From Stenotrophomonas_A sp035629025 (lineage in GTDB: Bacteria; Pseudomonadota; Gammaproteobacteria; Xanthomonadales; Xanthomonadaceae), in NCBI GenBank assembly GCA_035629025.1, contig DASPIU010000010.1:1-64000 (forward strand): 64,000 nucleotides of DNA. Direction: 5' to 3'. Below are positions 15,943-25,274 of the stretch, one piece after another. The notes beneath the pieces were generated by a model that made no database searches, had not been told where the DNA came from, and saw only the letters and a list, made by a program, of their open reading frames with translations. The position numbers and the translations under genes are program-made. Position 1 is the stretch's first letter. Each line of letters starts with the position of its first letter.

Positions 15943-17781
15943 ATGCATAGTGGTGGCCTGGAACTGGCGCTGGTCCTGATGCTCGCGGCGATCATCGTCG
16001 TGCCGGTATTCAAGAAGTTCGGACTGGGCGCGGTGCTCGCCTACCTGGTGGCCGGTGTGCTGCTGGGCCCGGACGGCTTCGGCTTCGTGCAGGATTCGGA
16101 CCGCATCCTGGCCGCGGCCGAGATCGGCGTGGTGATGTTGCTGTTCGTGATCGGCCTGGAGCTGTCGCCGGCGCGGCTGAAGCTGATGCGGCGCTCGGTA
16201 TTCGGCGCCGGCACCGCACAGGTGCTGCTGACCGCGCTCGCGCTCGGCGCGCTGCTGATGGCCGATCATCTGGGCTGGCGCAGCGCGCTCATCATCGGCA
16301 TTGCCCTGGCCCTGTCGTCCACCGCGGTCGGCCTGCAATTGCTGGCCGAGCACAAGGCGCTCAACAGCGACTACGGGCGCCTGGCCTTCGCCATCCTGCT
16401 GTTCCAGGACCTGATCGCCATTCCGCTGCTGGCGGCGATTCCGCTGCTCGGCGGCGCGCGCAACGATGCGCTGGACTGGCGCGATGTGGCCATCGCGCTG
16501 GGCGCGCTGGCGGTGGTGATCCTGTTCGGCCGCTTCGCCCTGCGCCATCTGTTCCGCGTGGTCGCGCGCACGCGCCTGCCCGAAGTATTCACGGCCACGG
16601 CGCTGCTGGTGGTGCTGGGCACCGCGTGGTTCATGCAGGAGGCGGGCCTGAGCCCGAGCCTGGGTGCGTTCCTGGCCGGCGTGCTGCTGGCCGACTCGGA
16701 ATACCGGCACGAGCTGGAATCGCAGATCGAACCTTTTGAAGGCTTGCTGCTGGGCCTGTTCTTCATTGCCGTGGGCATGGGCATCGACCTGGACCGGGTC
16801 GCCGCCGAGCCGCTGCTGGTCGCCGCGGGCGTGGGCTTGCTGCTGGTAGTGAAGTTCGCCCTGCTGTTCTTGATCGGGCGGGTGGCGCGGTTGCCGCTGC
16901 GCAGCTGCCTGATGCTGGGCACGGTGCTGTGGCTGGGGGGCGAGTTCGCCTTCGTGGTGTTCAACGACGCGCTGCGCTTCGGCCTGTTGAGTGCGGCCAA
17001 CCACGACCGGCTGGTGGCCATCGTCGGCTTGTCGATGGCGCTGACCCCCTTGCTGCTGCTTGGCATGCAGCGCCTGCTCGGGGCGCCGCTGCGGCCGCCA
17101 ATGCAGGACAAGGACTATGACGCGATCGATTCGCAGACGCCGCAGGTGCTGGTCGCCGGCATGGGCCGTTTCGGTCAGGTCGTCGCGCGCCTGCTTACCG
17201 CCCAGCGCATCCCCTTCGTCGCCCTGGAGCACAATGCCGAGACGGTGGAAGACCTGCGCCGTTTCGGCAACAAGCTGTACTACGGCGACCCGACCCGGCC
17301 CGACCTGCTGCGCGCGGCCGGGGCGGACCAGATCAAGGTCTTCGTCATCGCGATGGATGATCCGGAGACCAACATCAAGGCGGTGCGGTTGATCCGCCGC
17401 CTGTACCCACAGGCCAAGGTGCTGGCGCGCGCGCGCAACCGCCAGCACGCCTGGAAGCTGATGGACCTGGGCGCCGAGCCATTCCGCGAGGTGCTGGGTT
17501 CGAGCCTGGAGCTGAGCGAACGGGTGCTGATGGAGCTGGGCAGCGCCAGCGAAGCGGCGCAGCATGCGGTCAGCCGCTTCCGCGAGCACGACGAAGACCT
17601 GCTGCGCAAGCAGTACCTGGTCTACGACGACGACGCGGCGGTGGTGCAGACCTCGCGCGAGGCCCGCGCCGACCTGATGCGCCTGTTCGAGGCCGACATC
17701 GGCACCGCCGCCTCCCCGGCCGCCGACGCTGCCCCGGCGGCCGAGCCGCCGACCGATGCCGATGCCGCGACCCGACCCTGA
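15943..17781 (+). CDS. Monovalent cation:proton antiporter-2 (KefB/KefC-like)
   Basis: The 612-aa protein has an N-terminal CPA2 exchanger domain of 11-13 membrane helices (residues 5 to about 385) and a C-terminal RCK/TrkA-N domain (about 400-520) with the nucleotide-binding GMGRFGQVVARLL motif. It would mediate glutathione-gated or nucleotide-gated K+/H+ exchange at the inner membrane. The last 40 residues are Ala/Pro-rich and probably disordered. The start at 15943 has GGAG upstream; frames further 5' are open but non-coding in character. A CATAAT hexamer about 25 bp upstream may be the -10 box. Specificity within the Kef/YbaL group is not resolved. Confidence 0.9.
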   Translation: MHSGGLELALVLMLAAIIVVPVFKKFGLGAVLAYLVAGVLLGPDGFGFVQDSDRILAAAEIGVVMLLFVIGLELSPARLKLMRRSVFGAGTAQVLLTALALGALLMADHLGWRSALIIGIALALSSTAVGLQLLAEHKALNSDYGRLAFAILLFQDLIAIPLLAAIPLLGGARNDALDWRDVAIALGALAVVILFGRFALRHLFRVVARTRLPEVFTATALLVVLGTAWFMQEAGLSPSLGAFLAGVLLADSEYRHELESQIEPFEGLLLGLFFIAVGMGIDLDRVAAEPLLVAAGVGLLLVVKFALLFLIGRVARLPLRSCLMLGTVLWLGGEFAFVVFNDALRFGLLSAANHDRLVAIVGLSMALTPLLLLGMQRLLGAPLRPPMQDKDYDAIDSQTPQVLVAGMGRFGQVVARLLTAQRIPFVALEHNAETVEDLRRFGNKLYYGDPTRPDLLRAAGADQIKVFVIAMDDPETNIKAVRLIRRLYPQAKVLARARNRQHAWKLMDLGAEPFREVLGSSLELSERVLMELGSASEAAQHAVSRFREHDEDLLRKQYLVYDDDAAVVQTSREARADLMRLFEADIGTAASPAADAAPAAEPPTDADAATRP

Positions 17782-17855
17782 GCCGGGCACGGCGGTGCAT
17801 TGAAGCAAGCCCGTCCATGCCCGATGATCGGCGTCCACGTCATCGGGGGAGACGT

Positions 17856-18251
17856 ATGACACGTGCAAGCCGGCTTGCCTGGCTGTTGTGCCTGCCGGCC
17901 TTGGCCGGCTGCGAGGCGCGGCAGCCGTTGCACGGACGCTGGGTGGTGGATCTGCCGGCCACGGTGGAGCAGGCACGGCGCGATGGCATCACCGCGCAGG
18001 CCGTGCCGCAGATTCGCGAGGTGTACGCGGGCGGCCGCATCGAGATCACGCCGGACGCGGTGGTGATGCGCGTGGATGGCCTGCCCGACGCCATCGCGCG
18101 CAACTACCGCGTCCTCGGCGAACAGGATGGCTGCTATCGCATGGCAATCAGCGGCGCGCCCGGCGCGCATGCCTACTGCGTGCGCGGGCAGCGGCTGCTG
18201 GTGCACGACCCGTCCACGCCGCTGACGGTGGTGTTCCAGCGCGAATCCTGA
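17856..18251 (+). CDS. Small putative lipoprotein
   Basis: The product has 131 aa. The signal peptide (RLAWLLCLPALAGC) ends in a LAGC lipobox with Cys about 17. The mature part begins EARQPLHGRWVVDLPATVEQ, a pattern of small lipocalin-like lipoproteins; two Cys near the C-terminus (GCYR, YCVR) could form a disulfide in the periplasm. GGGGGAG lies well placed before the ATG at 17856, which decides against a longer frame from 17817. It follows the antiporter by 74 bp and may be co-transcribed. It is convergent with zwf (ends 18259). Function is unknown. Confidence 0.65.
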   Translation: MTRASRLAWLLCLPALAGCEARQPLHGRWVVDLPATVEQARRDGITAQAVPQIREVYAGGRIEITPDAVVMRVDGLPDAIARNYRVLGEQDGCYRMAISGAPGAHAYCVRGQRLLVHDPSTPLTVVFQRES

Positions 18252-18258
18252 GGCGGAC

Positions 18259-19998
18259 TCAGCCGCGCGGCTTGCGCGTGGCGGGCTTGCCGGCCGCCCC
18301 TGGCGCACGCTTGCTTGTAGCGCGCTTGCCGCTCGCACGCTCGCGCTTGGCGTGTGGGCTGGCGGCGTCCTTGGTGACCGTGCGCTTGCCCGCAGCGGGC
18401 TTGCTCGCCGCACGCTTGCTCGCGGTGCTGCTGGTCGGCGCCCGTTCCTCGCTGGCGCGTCGCGGCGGCGGGCGCCGGCCGGCGGTGAGGGTGCGCCAGG
18501 TGCGGCCGCCATCCAGCGCAAGCAACGCATCGGCCGCGGCCGGGCCGGCGCTGCCGGCGGGGTAGTTCGGGAAATCGCCCGGCGCTTCCTTCCACGCATC
18601 GAGGATGGGCTGCACGATGCGCCAGGCACCTTCGACCATCGCCGCATCCTGGAACAGGCCCGATTCGCCGTTCATGCAATCACGCAGCAGCTGTTCGTAG
18701 CCCACCGAATATTCCTTGGGGAACCAGTCGCGGTAGCGGAAGTCCATGCGTACCGGCGCCAGCGCCACCTGTGCACCCGGCCGCTTGACGTCGAATTGCA
18801 GCGAGATGCCTTCGTCGGGCTGGATATGCAGCACCAGCCAGTCCGGGCCATAGCCGCCGACTTCGGTACTGCGGAATGGTGCCAGCGGTGCGGGCTTGAA
18901 GCGGATGGCGATCTCCGTGGTGCGTTCGCGCAGGCGCTTGCCGGTGCGCAGATAGAACGGCACCCCGGCCCAGCGCCAGGTATCGACTTGCAGCTTCATT
19001 GCCACGTAGGTCTCGGTATTGGAGTCCTCGGGCACGGTGTCTTCCTCGCGGTAGCCGGGCACGGCGGCGCGGTTGATCGCACCGGCCGCGTACTGGCCGC
19101 GCACCACATCGCCCACCTGCAGCGGACGTACTGCTTCGATCACCTCGGCGCGGCGGCGCTGCATGGCCTCGGTGGTGAAGGCAGCCGGCGGCTCCATCGC
19201 AATCATCGCCAGCAGCTGGAACAGGTGGTTGGGCACCATGTCGCGCAGGCAACCGGTGGGGTCGTAGAAGCGCCCGCGCCCTTCCACGCCGATGGTCTCG
19301 GCGGCGGTGATCTGTACATGGTCGATGCGATCGCGGTTCCACACCGGCTCGAACAGGCCGTTGGCGAAGCGGAAGGCAAGGATGTTCTGCACCGTCTCCT
19401 TGCCGAGGAAGTGGTCAATGCGGAACACCTGATCTTCCTGCAGCACCTGTGCGACGACCTCGTTGAGCCGGCGCGCGCTCGGCACGTCATGGCCGAACGG
19501 CTTTTCCACGATCACCCGCTTCCAGCCACTGCCCTCGCGCTGCCTGACCAGCCCGGCCGCGCCCAGGTTGAGCAGGGCCGGTTCAAAGAAGCGCGGCGCG
19601 GTCGCCAGGTAGAACAACACATTGCCGTCGGTGCCGTAGCGTGGGTGCAGCTTTTCCAGCAGCGTGCCCAAGGCGTCGTAGGCATCGGCGTCGGTGAAGT
19701 CGCCACGCAGGTAGTGCATGCGCTGGCGCAGCCAGTCCCAGGTGGCGGTATCGAAGCTGTCGGCGGCGAATTCGGCATCGCGGGCGCTCAGCAGCTCGCG
19801 CATCTGCCGGCCGATGCCGGCGCGCCAGGCGCGCTCGCTGACATCGCCGTGGTCCACGCCGACGATGGCGAAGTGCTCGCCCAGCGCGCCGCTGCGGCGC
19901 AGGTTGTACAGCGCGGGCAGCACCAGGCGACGGGTGAGGTCGCCGCGGGCGCCGAACACGACGATGATGCACGGGGGTGCGGCCGGGGCTGCGGTCAT
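18259..19998 (-). CDS. zwf: Glucose-6-phosphate dehydrogenase with a lysine/arginine-rich C-terminal tail
   Basis: The 579-aa enzyme oxidises glucose-6-phosphate to 6-phosphogluconolactone with NAD(P)+, entering the Entner-Doudoroff and pentose-phosphate routes. The nucleotide motif GARGDLTRRLVLPALYNL is near the N-terminus and the active-site motif RIDHFLGKETVQN is intact. The usual ~490-residue enzyme ends at about residue 506; it is followed by 73 extra residues (DNA 18259-18480) containing 22 Lys/Arg, many Ala, Ser and Pro, and repeats like SKRA and GKRA, resembling histone H1 or AlgP tails. The frame is continuous, so it is not a frameshift artefact. Its start overlaps the stop of the GH15 gene by four bases. 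Confidence 0.93.
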   Translation of the reverse strand: MTAAPAAPPCIIVVFGARGDLTRRLVLPALYNLRRSGALGEHFAIVGVDHGDVSERAWRAGIGRQMRELLSARDAEFAADSFDTATWDWLRQRMHYLRGDFTDADAYDALGTLLEKLHPRYGTDGNVLFYLATAPRFFEPALLNLGAAGLVRQREGSGWKRVIVEKPFGHDVPSARRLNEVVAQVLQEDQVFRIDHFLGKETVQNILAFRFANGLFEPVWNRDRIDHVQITAAETIGVEGRGRFYDPTGCLRDMVPNHLFQLLAMIAMEPPAAFTTEAMQRRRAEVIEAVRPLQVGDVVRGQYAAGAINRAAVPGYREEDTVPEDSNTETYVAMKLQVDTWRWAGVPFYLRTGKRLRERTTEIAIRFKPAPLAPFRSTEVGGYGPDWLVLHIQPDEGISLQFDVKRPGAQVALAPVRMDFRYRDWFPKEYSVGYEQLLRDCMNGESGLFQDAAMVEGAWRIVQPILDAWKEAPGDFPNYPAGSAGPAAADALLALDGGRTWRTLTAGRRPPPRRASEERAPTSSTASKRAASKPAAGKRTVTKDAASPHAKRERASGKRATSKRAPGAAGKPATRKPRG

Positions 19999-21791
19999 GG
20001 GTGGCGCTCCTGTTCTCCGGAAAGGCCTTGCAGGCGCAATGCGCTGTTGACCAGGGCCACATGCGAATAGCCCTGCGGAAAGTTGCCGAGCATGCGCCCG
20101 CTGCGCGGATCGTATTCCTCGGCCAGCAGGCCGACGTCGTTGCACAGGCCGACCAGGCGCTCGAACAGCGCGCGCGCTTCGTCATGGCGGCCGATCAAGG
20201 CGTAGTTGTCCACCAGCCAGAAGCTGCATGCCAGGAACACGCCCTCGCCGGGCGGGAGGCCATCGGCGGCGTCATCGGCTTGGTAGCGCTGCACCAGGCC
20301 GTCCACGGTCAGGCGCTGGGCGATGGCATCGGCGGTGGCGGCCACGCGCGGATCGTGTGGCGGCAGGAAGCCGACCAGCGGGATCAACAGGCAGGCGGCA
20401 TCGAGGCGGTCGGAGCCGTAGCTCTGCACGAAGTAACCATCCGGATGCACGCCTTGCTCGAGTACCTGTGCATGAATCTCGTCGGCCAGCGCCCGCCAGC
20501 GCGCGCGCTGCTCGGGGCCGGCGTCACCGAAACCATCGCGCGCGCCGCAGTCGAACGCCAGCCACGCCATCACCTTGGAGTGGACAAAGTGGCGGCGCTC
20601 GTCGCGAATCTCCCAGATGCCCTCGTCCGGCGCCTGCCAGCGCGATTCCAGTTGCTCCAGGTACACCGCCAGCAGCGCGCTGCCCCACTCCGGTGGCGGC
20701 ACGCCCTTCTCATGCGCGTAATGGAAGGCGCCGATCAGCTCGCCGTAGACATCCAGCTGAAACTGGCTGGAGGCGGCATTGCCGATGCGTACCGGCGCCG
20801 AGCCCTCGTAGCCGGGCAGCCAGGGCACGCTCCATTCCAACAGGCGCCGTTCGCCCCACACGCCGTACAGCGCCTGCAACTGTTCGGGCGAGCCGGCGAC
20901 GGTACGCCGCAGCCAGTCACGGAAGGCTTCGGCCTCGTCGTGATAGCCGGCGGTGATCAATGCGACCAGGGTGAATACCGAATCGCGCAGCCAGCAGTAG
21001 CGGTAGTCCCAGTTGCGCTCACCGCCCAGGCGTTCGGGCAGCGAAGTGGTGGGCGCGGCGACAATGGCGCCGGTGGGCAGGTAGCTCAGGCCCTTGAGCA
21101 CGACCAGCGAGCGCTTCACCTGTTCGGCCCAGGGCCCGGCTGCCAGGCAGCGCGAGGACCATTGTTGCCAGAACGCCTCGGTGGCCTGCAAGGCCTGCAT
21201 CGGTTCCAGCGGCGGCGGCAGTTCCTGGTGCGACAGCCCATGGCCGAGCACGAACCAGGTATCGGCGCCCGCTTCGAGCACGAATCTGGCTTCGGTCGCC
21301 AGGTCGTGGCCGGTCAGCGCCAGTGGCGTGCGCAAGGTGATGCGGTCTGGTCCGCAGACCGCCTGGATGCCGCCGTCGATCTGCGTCACCCACGGCACCG
21401 AATGACCGTAGTTGAAGCGCAGCAGCACGCGCATGCACATTTCGACGCGGCCGCGGGTACAGCGCAGCAACCGCACCAGGTGGCTGTGCACTTCCTCGTC
21501 GTGGCTGGTGGCCATGAAGTCGAGCAGCTGCACGCTGCCGCTGTCGGTGTCGAAGGTGGTCTCCAGCACCAGGCTGCCGTCGCGGTAACGGCGCTGGCTG
21601 CGATAGGCGCTGGTGGGCGCCAGCTTCCAGCAGCCGTGTTCCTCGGTGCCGAGCAGCGCGGCAAACACCGCGTCCGAATCAAAGCGCGGCAGGCACAGCC
21701 AGTCGATGGTGCCGTTGCGATCCACCAGCGCCGCGCTGCGGCAGTTGCCCAACATGGCGTGGTCTTCGATGCGTGCCGCGGTGCCGGTCAT
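19995..21791 (-). CDS. Glycoside hydrolase family 15 protein (glucoamylase/trehalase type)
   Basis: The 598-aa protein is likely cytoplasmic, with no signal peptide. It has the N-terminal beta-sandwich of bacterial GH15 (residues 1 to about 210; CRSAALVDRNGTIDWLCLPRFDS) and the (alpha/alpha)6 barrel after it. GERNWDYRYCWLRDS is the family active-site segment, and a second acidic region sits near GEGVFLACSFWLVDNYAL. Bacterial members act on maltose-type glucans or trehalose; the choice cannot be made by eye. Coupling to zwf through an ATGA overlap suggests that released glucose is fed into the oxidative pathway. A 19-bp palindrome (21821-21839) lies 30 bp before its start. Confidence 0.88.
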   Translation of the reverse strand: MTGTAARIEDHAMLGNCRSAALVDRNGTIDWLCLPRFDSDAVFAALLGTEEHGCWKLAPTSAYRSQRRYRDGSLVLETTFDTDSGSVQLLDFMATSHDEEVHSHLVRLLRCTRGRVEMCMRVLLRFNYGHSVPWVTQIDGGIQAVCGPDRITLRTPLALTGHDLATEARFVLEAGADTWFVLGHGLSHQELPPPLEPMQALQATEAFWQQWSSRCLAAGPWAEQVKRSLVVLKGLSYLPTGAIVAAPTTSLPERLGGERNWDYRYCWLRDSVFTLVALITAGYHDEAEAFRDWLRRTVAGSPEQLQALYGVWGERRLLEWSVPWLPGYEGSAPVRIGNAASSQFQLDVYGELIGAFHYAHEKGVPPPEWGSALLAVYLEQLESRWQAPDEGIWEIRDERRHFVHSKVMAWLAFDCGARDGFGDAGPEQRARWRALADEIHAQVLEQGVHPDGYFVQSYGSDRLDAACLLIPLVGFLPPHDPRVAATADAIAQRLTVDGLVQRYQADDAADGLPPGEGVFLACSFWLVDNYALIGRHDEARALFERLVGLCNDVGLLAEEYDPRSGRMLGNFPQGYSHVALVNSALRLQGLSGEQERHP

Positions 21792-21820
21792 GCGGGCTCC
21801 GTCGCCGGAAAGCCGCCAGT

Positions 21821-21839
21821 CTCACATGCGCGATGTGAG
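21821..21839. promoter_or_regulatory. Palindrome upstream of the GH15-zwf operon
   Basis: CTCACAT (21821-21827) and ATGTGAG (21833-21839) form perfect 7-bp arms around GCGCG. It lies 30 bp before the GH15 start and may be an operator for a sugar-responsive regulator. The half-sites are in the opposite order to a CRP/Clp site (TGTGA-N6-TCACA), so it is probably not one. Confidence 0.4.
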
Positions 21840-21922
21840 CGTTTCATGCAGCGCGTGTGCCCGAATGTGTGGAGCGCGCGGCGTGGGCGCGACTGCCATC
21901 GGACAGTTCGCGACTCCGCTTT

Positions 21923-21945
21923 GTCGGGGCTGAAGCCCCTCCCAC
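21923..21945 (-). repeat. REP element (GGGG/CCCC type)
   Basis: A single reverse-oriented copy, core GGGGCTGAAGCCCC and tail CTCCCAC, sits 18 bp after the stop of the ankyrin gene (21963) in the direction of transcription. Confidence 0.8.
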
Positions 21946-21962
21946 AATGGCCGTACCGCGGC

Positions 21963-24900
21963 CTAGCGGCTCTCGCGCAGGAAGCGCGCCATCGACGACA
22001 CACCCGGCACTGCCGGCTCGAACTGCCCGGCCACATCAACAAAGCCGCGCATGATCGCGATCTCGCGCGGGGTGCGGTTCAAGCCGTCGCGGCGGTCGGG
22101 GTCGGCGCCAGCGCGCAGCAGACGCTGCACCAGCGCCGGCAGGCCATGCAACGCGGCCAGATGCAGCGGGCCGAAACCGCGCGGGTCCTGCACATCCAGC
22201 GACACGCCTTCGTCGAGCAATCGCTCCACACCGGCCAGCACCACCTGTTCGTCGCAGCGCGTGCCCGGCTCGGCGCGTGCGCCGAGCAGCAACAGCAGCG
22301 GACTGACCTTGCCGGCCGCCACGCGCTCCGGATCGGCGCCGGCCAGCAGCAAGGTGTCGAGCAGCGCCAGCAGGCGCGAACGGTCGCGCGCGGTGAAACC
22401 GTACAGCGCGGCGCAATGCAGCGGCGCCAGGTCCTGGGCATCGCCGGCGTGCACGTCGGCACCGGCAGCCAGCAGGCGCGCGGTAATGTCGGGCAGGCCG
22501 AGGGCCGAGGCCAGCATCAGCACGGTCACCCCGCCCGGCAGGCGGTGTTCGATCTTCGCGCCGGCATCGAGCAGGGCGATGACGATGTCGGTCTGGCGCA
22601 TGCTCACCGCCGCCGACAGCGGCGTGGCGCCACTGCTGGCCGCGTGCTGCGGGTCGGCGCCGCGCGCCAGGCACAGGTCCACGACTGCGGCATGGCCACT
22701 GCCGGCGGCGCGCAGCAGCGCGGTGCAGCCCTGCGCGTCCACTGCATCGACCGGCAGGCCGAGTTCGATCAGGCGGCGCACGGCATCGGCATCACCGCGG
22801 GTGGCGGCGGCCGGCACATCGGCGGCGCGCAGCGGGCGACGCGGCAGCGGCCACACGCGCCAGTCGAGCCAGTCGGCGAGGTCGCGGCGGCCGATCGACA
22901 GCGCCACGCCCAACGGGGTCTGGCCGTCGGCGGCTCGCGCATCCGGCGAGGCGCCCTGCATCACCAGCAGCTTCAACGAGGCCTCGCGGCCCAGCGCGGT
23001 GGCCAAGTGCAGCGCGGTCATGCCGTGGCTGTCGCGGGCCTCGCGATCGACGCCGCGTTCGAGCAAGGCTTGCTGCAGGCGCAGCCAGCCCAGGCGCACG
23101 GCGAGTGCCAACGGCGGATCGCCGGCTCCGGGATGGGCGAAGGGATCGGCGCCACGCTCCAGCAGTTCCAGCGCAAACAGTTCCTGGCTGCGCGAGCTGC
23201 TGTCGTGCTGCACGCAGGCACTGAGGAAGCGGCTCAGGCCACCGGCGCCGGCAGGGGACACTCCGTGGCGCAGCAGCACCTGCAAGGTGGGCAGCGCGTC
23301 GGCACCGCGCGACAGCAGCGCGAACATCGGCACGTCGCCACAGGCGTCACGCACTTCCGGATCGGCGCCGTGGCGCAGCAGCCAATCGACCGCATCGGCG
23401 TTCAAGGCCAGGTGCGGGTCGTGCAGCAGTTCGCCCAGTTCCTGCGCCGCGCACAGCCGCGCCAGCGAGGCCAAGCCATCGGCGCGGCCCAGTTGCAGGC
23501 TTTCGCGCAGCAGCACCAGCGGCGGACGGTCCAGCACCGGCGGCGGCGCGGCGGCATCGCCTTCGCCACGGGTGTCGGTGACCGCGGCCGGCAGCGGGTA
23601 TTGCGGATCGAGCAGGGCCACGATGCTCCAGCGGCCCGCTTCGGCGGCCAGGTCCACGGCGCGGCGACCGGCGTGGTCGGGCTGGTCCGGCGGCAGGCCG
23701 AGGTCGAGCAGGCGCTGCACCAGTGCCGGCGAGGCATGCTCGGCGGCGCTGGCCAGCAGCACGGCGTTGCGGCCGTCGCTGTCCACGGCAGTGAAGTCGG
23801 CCTTGCGCGCGAGCAGTTGTTCGAGCACCGCGGCACGCGCGTGCCGTGCTGCTTCCAGGAACGGGGTGCGGCCGAGCAGGTCGCGCGCGTCGAGATTGGC
23901 GCCGGCGCCCAGCAACACTTCCACGATTTCCGCATGCCCGGCCTGCGCGGCCTCGTGCAGGGCGCTGCGGCGCTGGCGATCACGTGCGTCGATGCGTGCC
24001 TTGTGCTTGAGCAACAGCTGCACGCCAGCCGTGTCATCCTCCTCGGTCCCGGCGGCGGCCAGCAGTACCGGGCTGCCATCGACCGGCTCGGGCTTGGCGC
24101 CGCGTTCGAGCAGGAAGCGCGCCAGGCGCCAGTTGCCTGCCTGGCAGGCCATCGCCAGCGGCGACAAGCCATCGTGGTTGAGCGCGTCGATTTCGGCGGC
24201 GGCATCGCGCAGCAGCGCGGCCACGCCCGGGTCGGAGCTGCGCACCGCATGATGCAGCGGCGTGTTGCCCTCGGCGTCGGTCACGCGCGGATCAGCACCG
24301 TTGGCCAGCAGGGTCATCACCGCATCCGGGCGGCCATGCCAGCTGTCGCGGGTGGCGGCCAGCAGCGGGGTCATGCCGCGATGCGCCTGATTGAGGTCGA
24401 CCCGGCGCACGATCAGCTCGCGCAGCAGCCGCAGGTCGGGCAACACCGCCGCCAGCGCGGCCAGGCTGCGCTGGTCGCGCCAGGATTCGTCCGGCAAGGC
24501 ATGTGGATCGGCGCCGGCTTCCAGCAGCTGCAAGGCGCGATCGACCCGGCCGCCGCGTGCGGCGTCGTACAGCGCCGGTACCCATTCGTGGCGCGGCAGC
24601 GATTCCAGCGGCGCGGTTTCCACGCTGGCGGCGAGCAGGTCGCGCGCCTGCGGGGCGACTTCCACGTTGCCGGCGCCGGGCATGCGCTGCAGCAACAGGT
24701 GCAGGGCCGGCGCGGCCACGGCGGCAATGACGGCCAAGGCCCAGCGCGCACTGCCGGCCACCAGTCCCGGCCACGCCAGAACCAGGCCGAAAGCGCTTAC
24801 CAGCAACACCGCGCCGGCGACCGCCAGGCCTTGCCAGGCATGCAACTCGCGCCCGCCCAGGTGCTGCCAGCCGCTGCGCAGGTCACCGCCCTCGCGTTCG

Positions 24901-25274
24901 AGCTCGTGCCACAGCGGCCAGGTCCGCCACAGGCCAAGCAGGGTCGCGGCCACCGCGATGCTCAACGCCAGCGCCGCGGCCAGGCTGCCACTGTCGCGCA
25001 GCGCGGTCAGCGGCCAGGCCACCAGCAGGGCCAGCAAGGCACCACCGCCAGCCCACAGGCCGAGCAGCGGCAAGGCGCCCTGCCCCAGCGCGCGCCAGCT
25101 GGCCGGCCACGGGCGGGTGCCGCGTGCCCAGGACACGCCCAGCGCGTACGCCGGCTGGGCCAGGCACAGGAACAACGCCGCACTCGCGCCGCCCAGCCCG
25201 CCCAGCAGGCTCAGCAGTGCGCCAGCGGCAAACGCTGCCGGCAGCAGGCGCGCGCGCGGCAAGGCCTCAGCCAT
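21963..25274 (-). CDS. Membrane-anchored ankyrin-repeat protein
   Basis: The 1103-aa protein has about six hydrophobic helices in the first 195 residues. The rest is a long series of about 20 ankyrin repeats, seen as TPLHHAV, TALHLAT, GADP and ARLLLE-type motifs. A less regular stretch near residues 540-600 has a low-complexity linker (TRGEGDAAAPPPV). Ankyrin arrays bind protein partners; with this layout the array should be cytoplasmic and tethered to the inner membrane. Partner and role are unknown. Its start lies inside the end of the YcgL gene (8-base overlap), so the two are coupled. A REP copy follows its stop. Confidence 0.85.
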   Translation of the reverse strand: MAEALPRARLLPAAFAAGALLSLLGGLGGASAALFLCLAQPAYALGVSWARGTRPWPASWRALGQGALPLLGLWAGGGALLALLVAWPLTALRDSGSLAAALALSIAVAATLLGLWRTWPLWHELEREGGDLRSGWQHLGGRELHAWQGLAVAGAVLLVSAFGLVLAWPGLVAGSARWALAVIAAVAAPALHLLLQRMPGAGNVEVAPQARDLLAASVETAPLESLPRHEWVPALYDAARGGRVDRALQLLEAGADPHALPDESWRDQRSLAALAAVLPDLRLLRELIVRRVDLNQAHRGMTPLLAATRDSWHGRPDAVMTLLANGADPRVTDAEGNTPLHHAVRSSDPGVAALLRDAAAEIDALNHDGLSPLAMACQAGNWRLARFLLERGAKPEPVDGSPVLLAAAGTEEDDTAGVQLLLKHKARIDARDRQRRSALHEAAQAGHAEIVEVLLGAGANLDARDLLGRTPFLEAARHARAAVLEQLLARKADFTAVDSDGRNAVLLASAAEHASPALVQRLLDLGLPPDQPDHAGRRAVDLAAEAGRWSIVALLDPQYPLPAAVTDTRGEGDAAAPPPVLDRPPLVLLRESLQLGRADGLASLARLCAAQELGELLHDPHLALNADAVDWLLRHGADPEVRDACGDVPMFALLSRGADALPTLQVLLRHGVSPAGAGGLSRFLSACVQHDSSSRSQELFALELLERGADPFAHPGAGDPPLALAVRLGWLRLQQALLERGVDREARDSHGMTALHLATALGREASLKLLVMQGASPDARAADGQTPLGVALSIGRRDLADWLDWRVWPLPRRPLRAADVPAAATRGDADAVRRLIELGLPVDAVDAQGCTALLRAAGSGHAAVVDLCLARGADPQHAASSGATPLSAAVSMRQTDIVIALLDAGAKIEHRLPGGVTVLMLASALGLPDITARLLAAGADVHAGDAQDLAPLHCAALYGFTARDRSRLLALLDTLLLAGADPERVAAGKVSPLLLLLGARAEPGTRCDEQVVLAGVERLLDEGVSLDVQDPRGFGPLHLAALHGLPALVQRLLRAGADPDRRDGLNRTPREIAIMRGFVDVAGQFEPAVPGVSSMARFLRESR

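Noticed and set aside
21821..21839. CRP/Clp binding site upstream of GH15
   Set aside because: The half-sites are in the order TCACA...TGTGA, opposite to the CRP/Clp consensus, with a wrong spacer.
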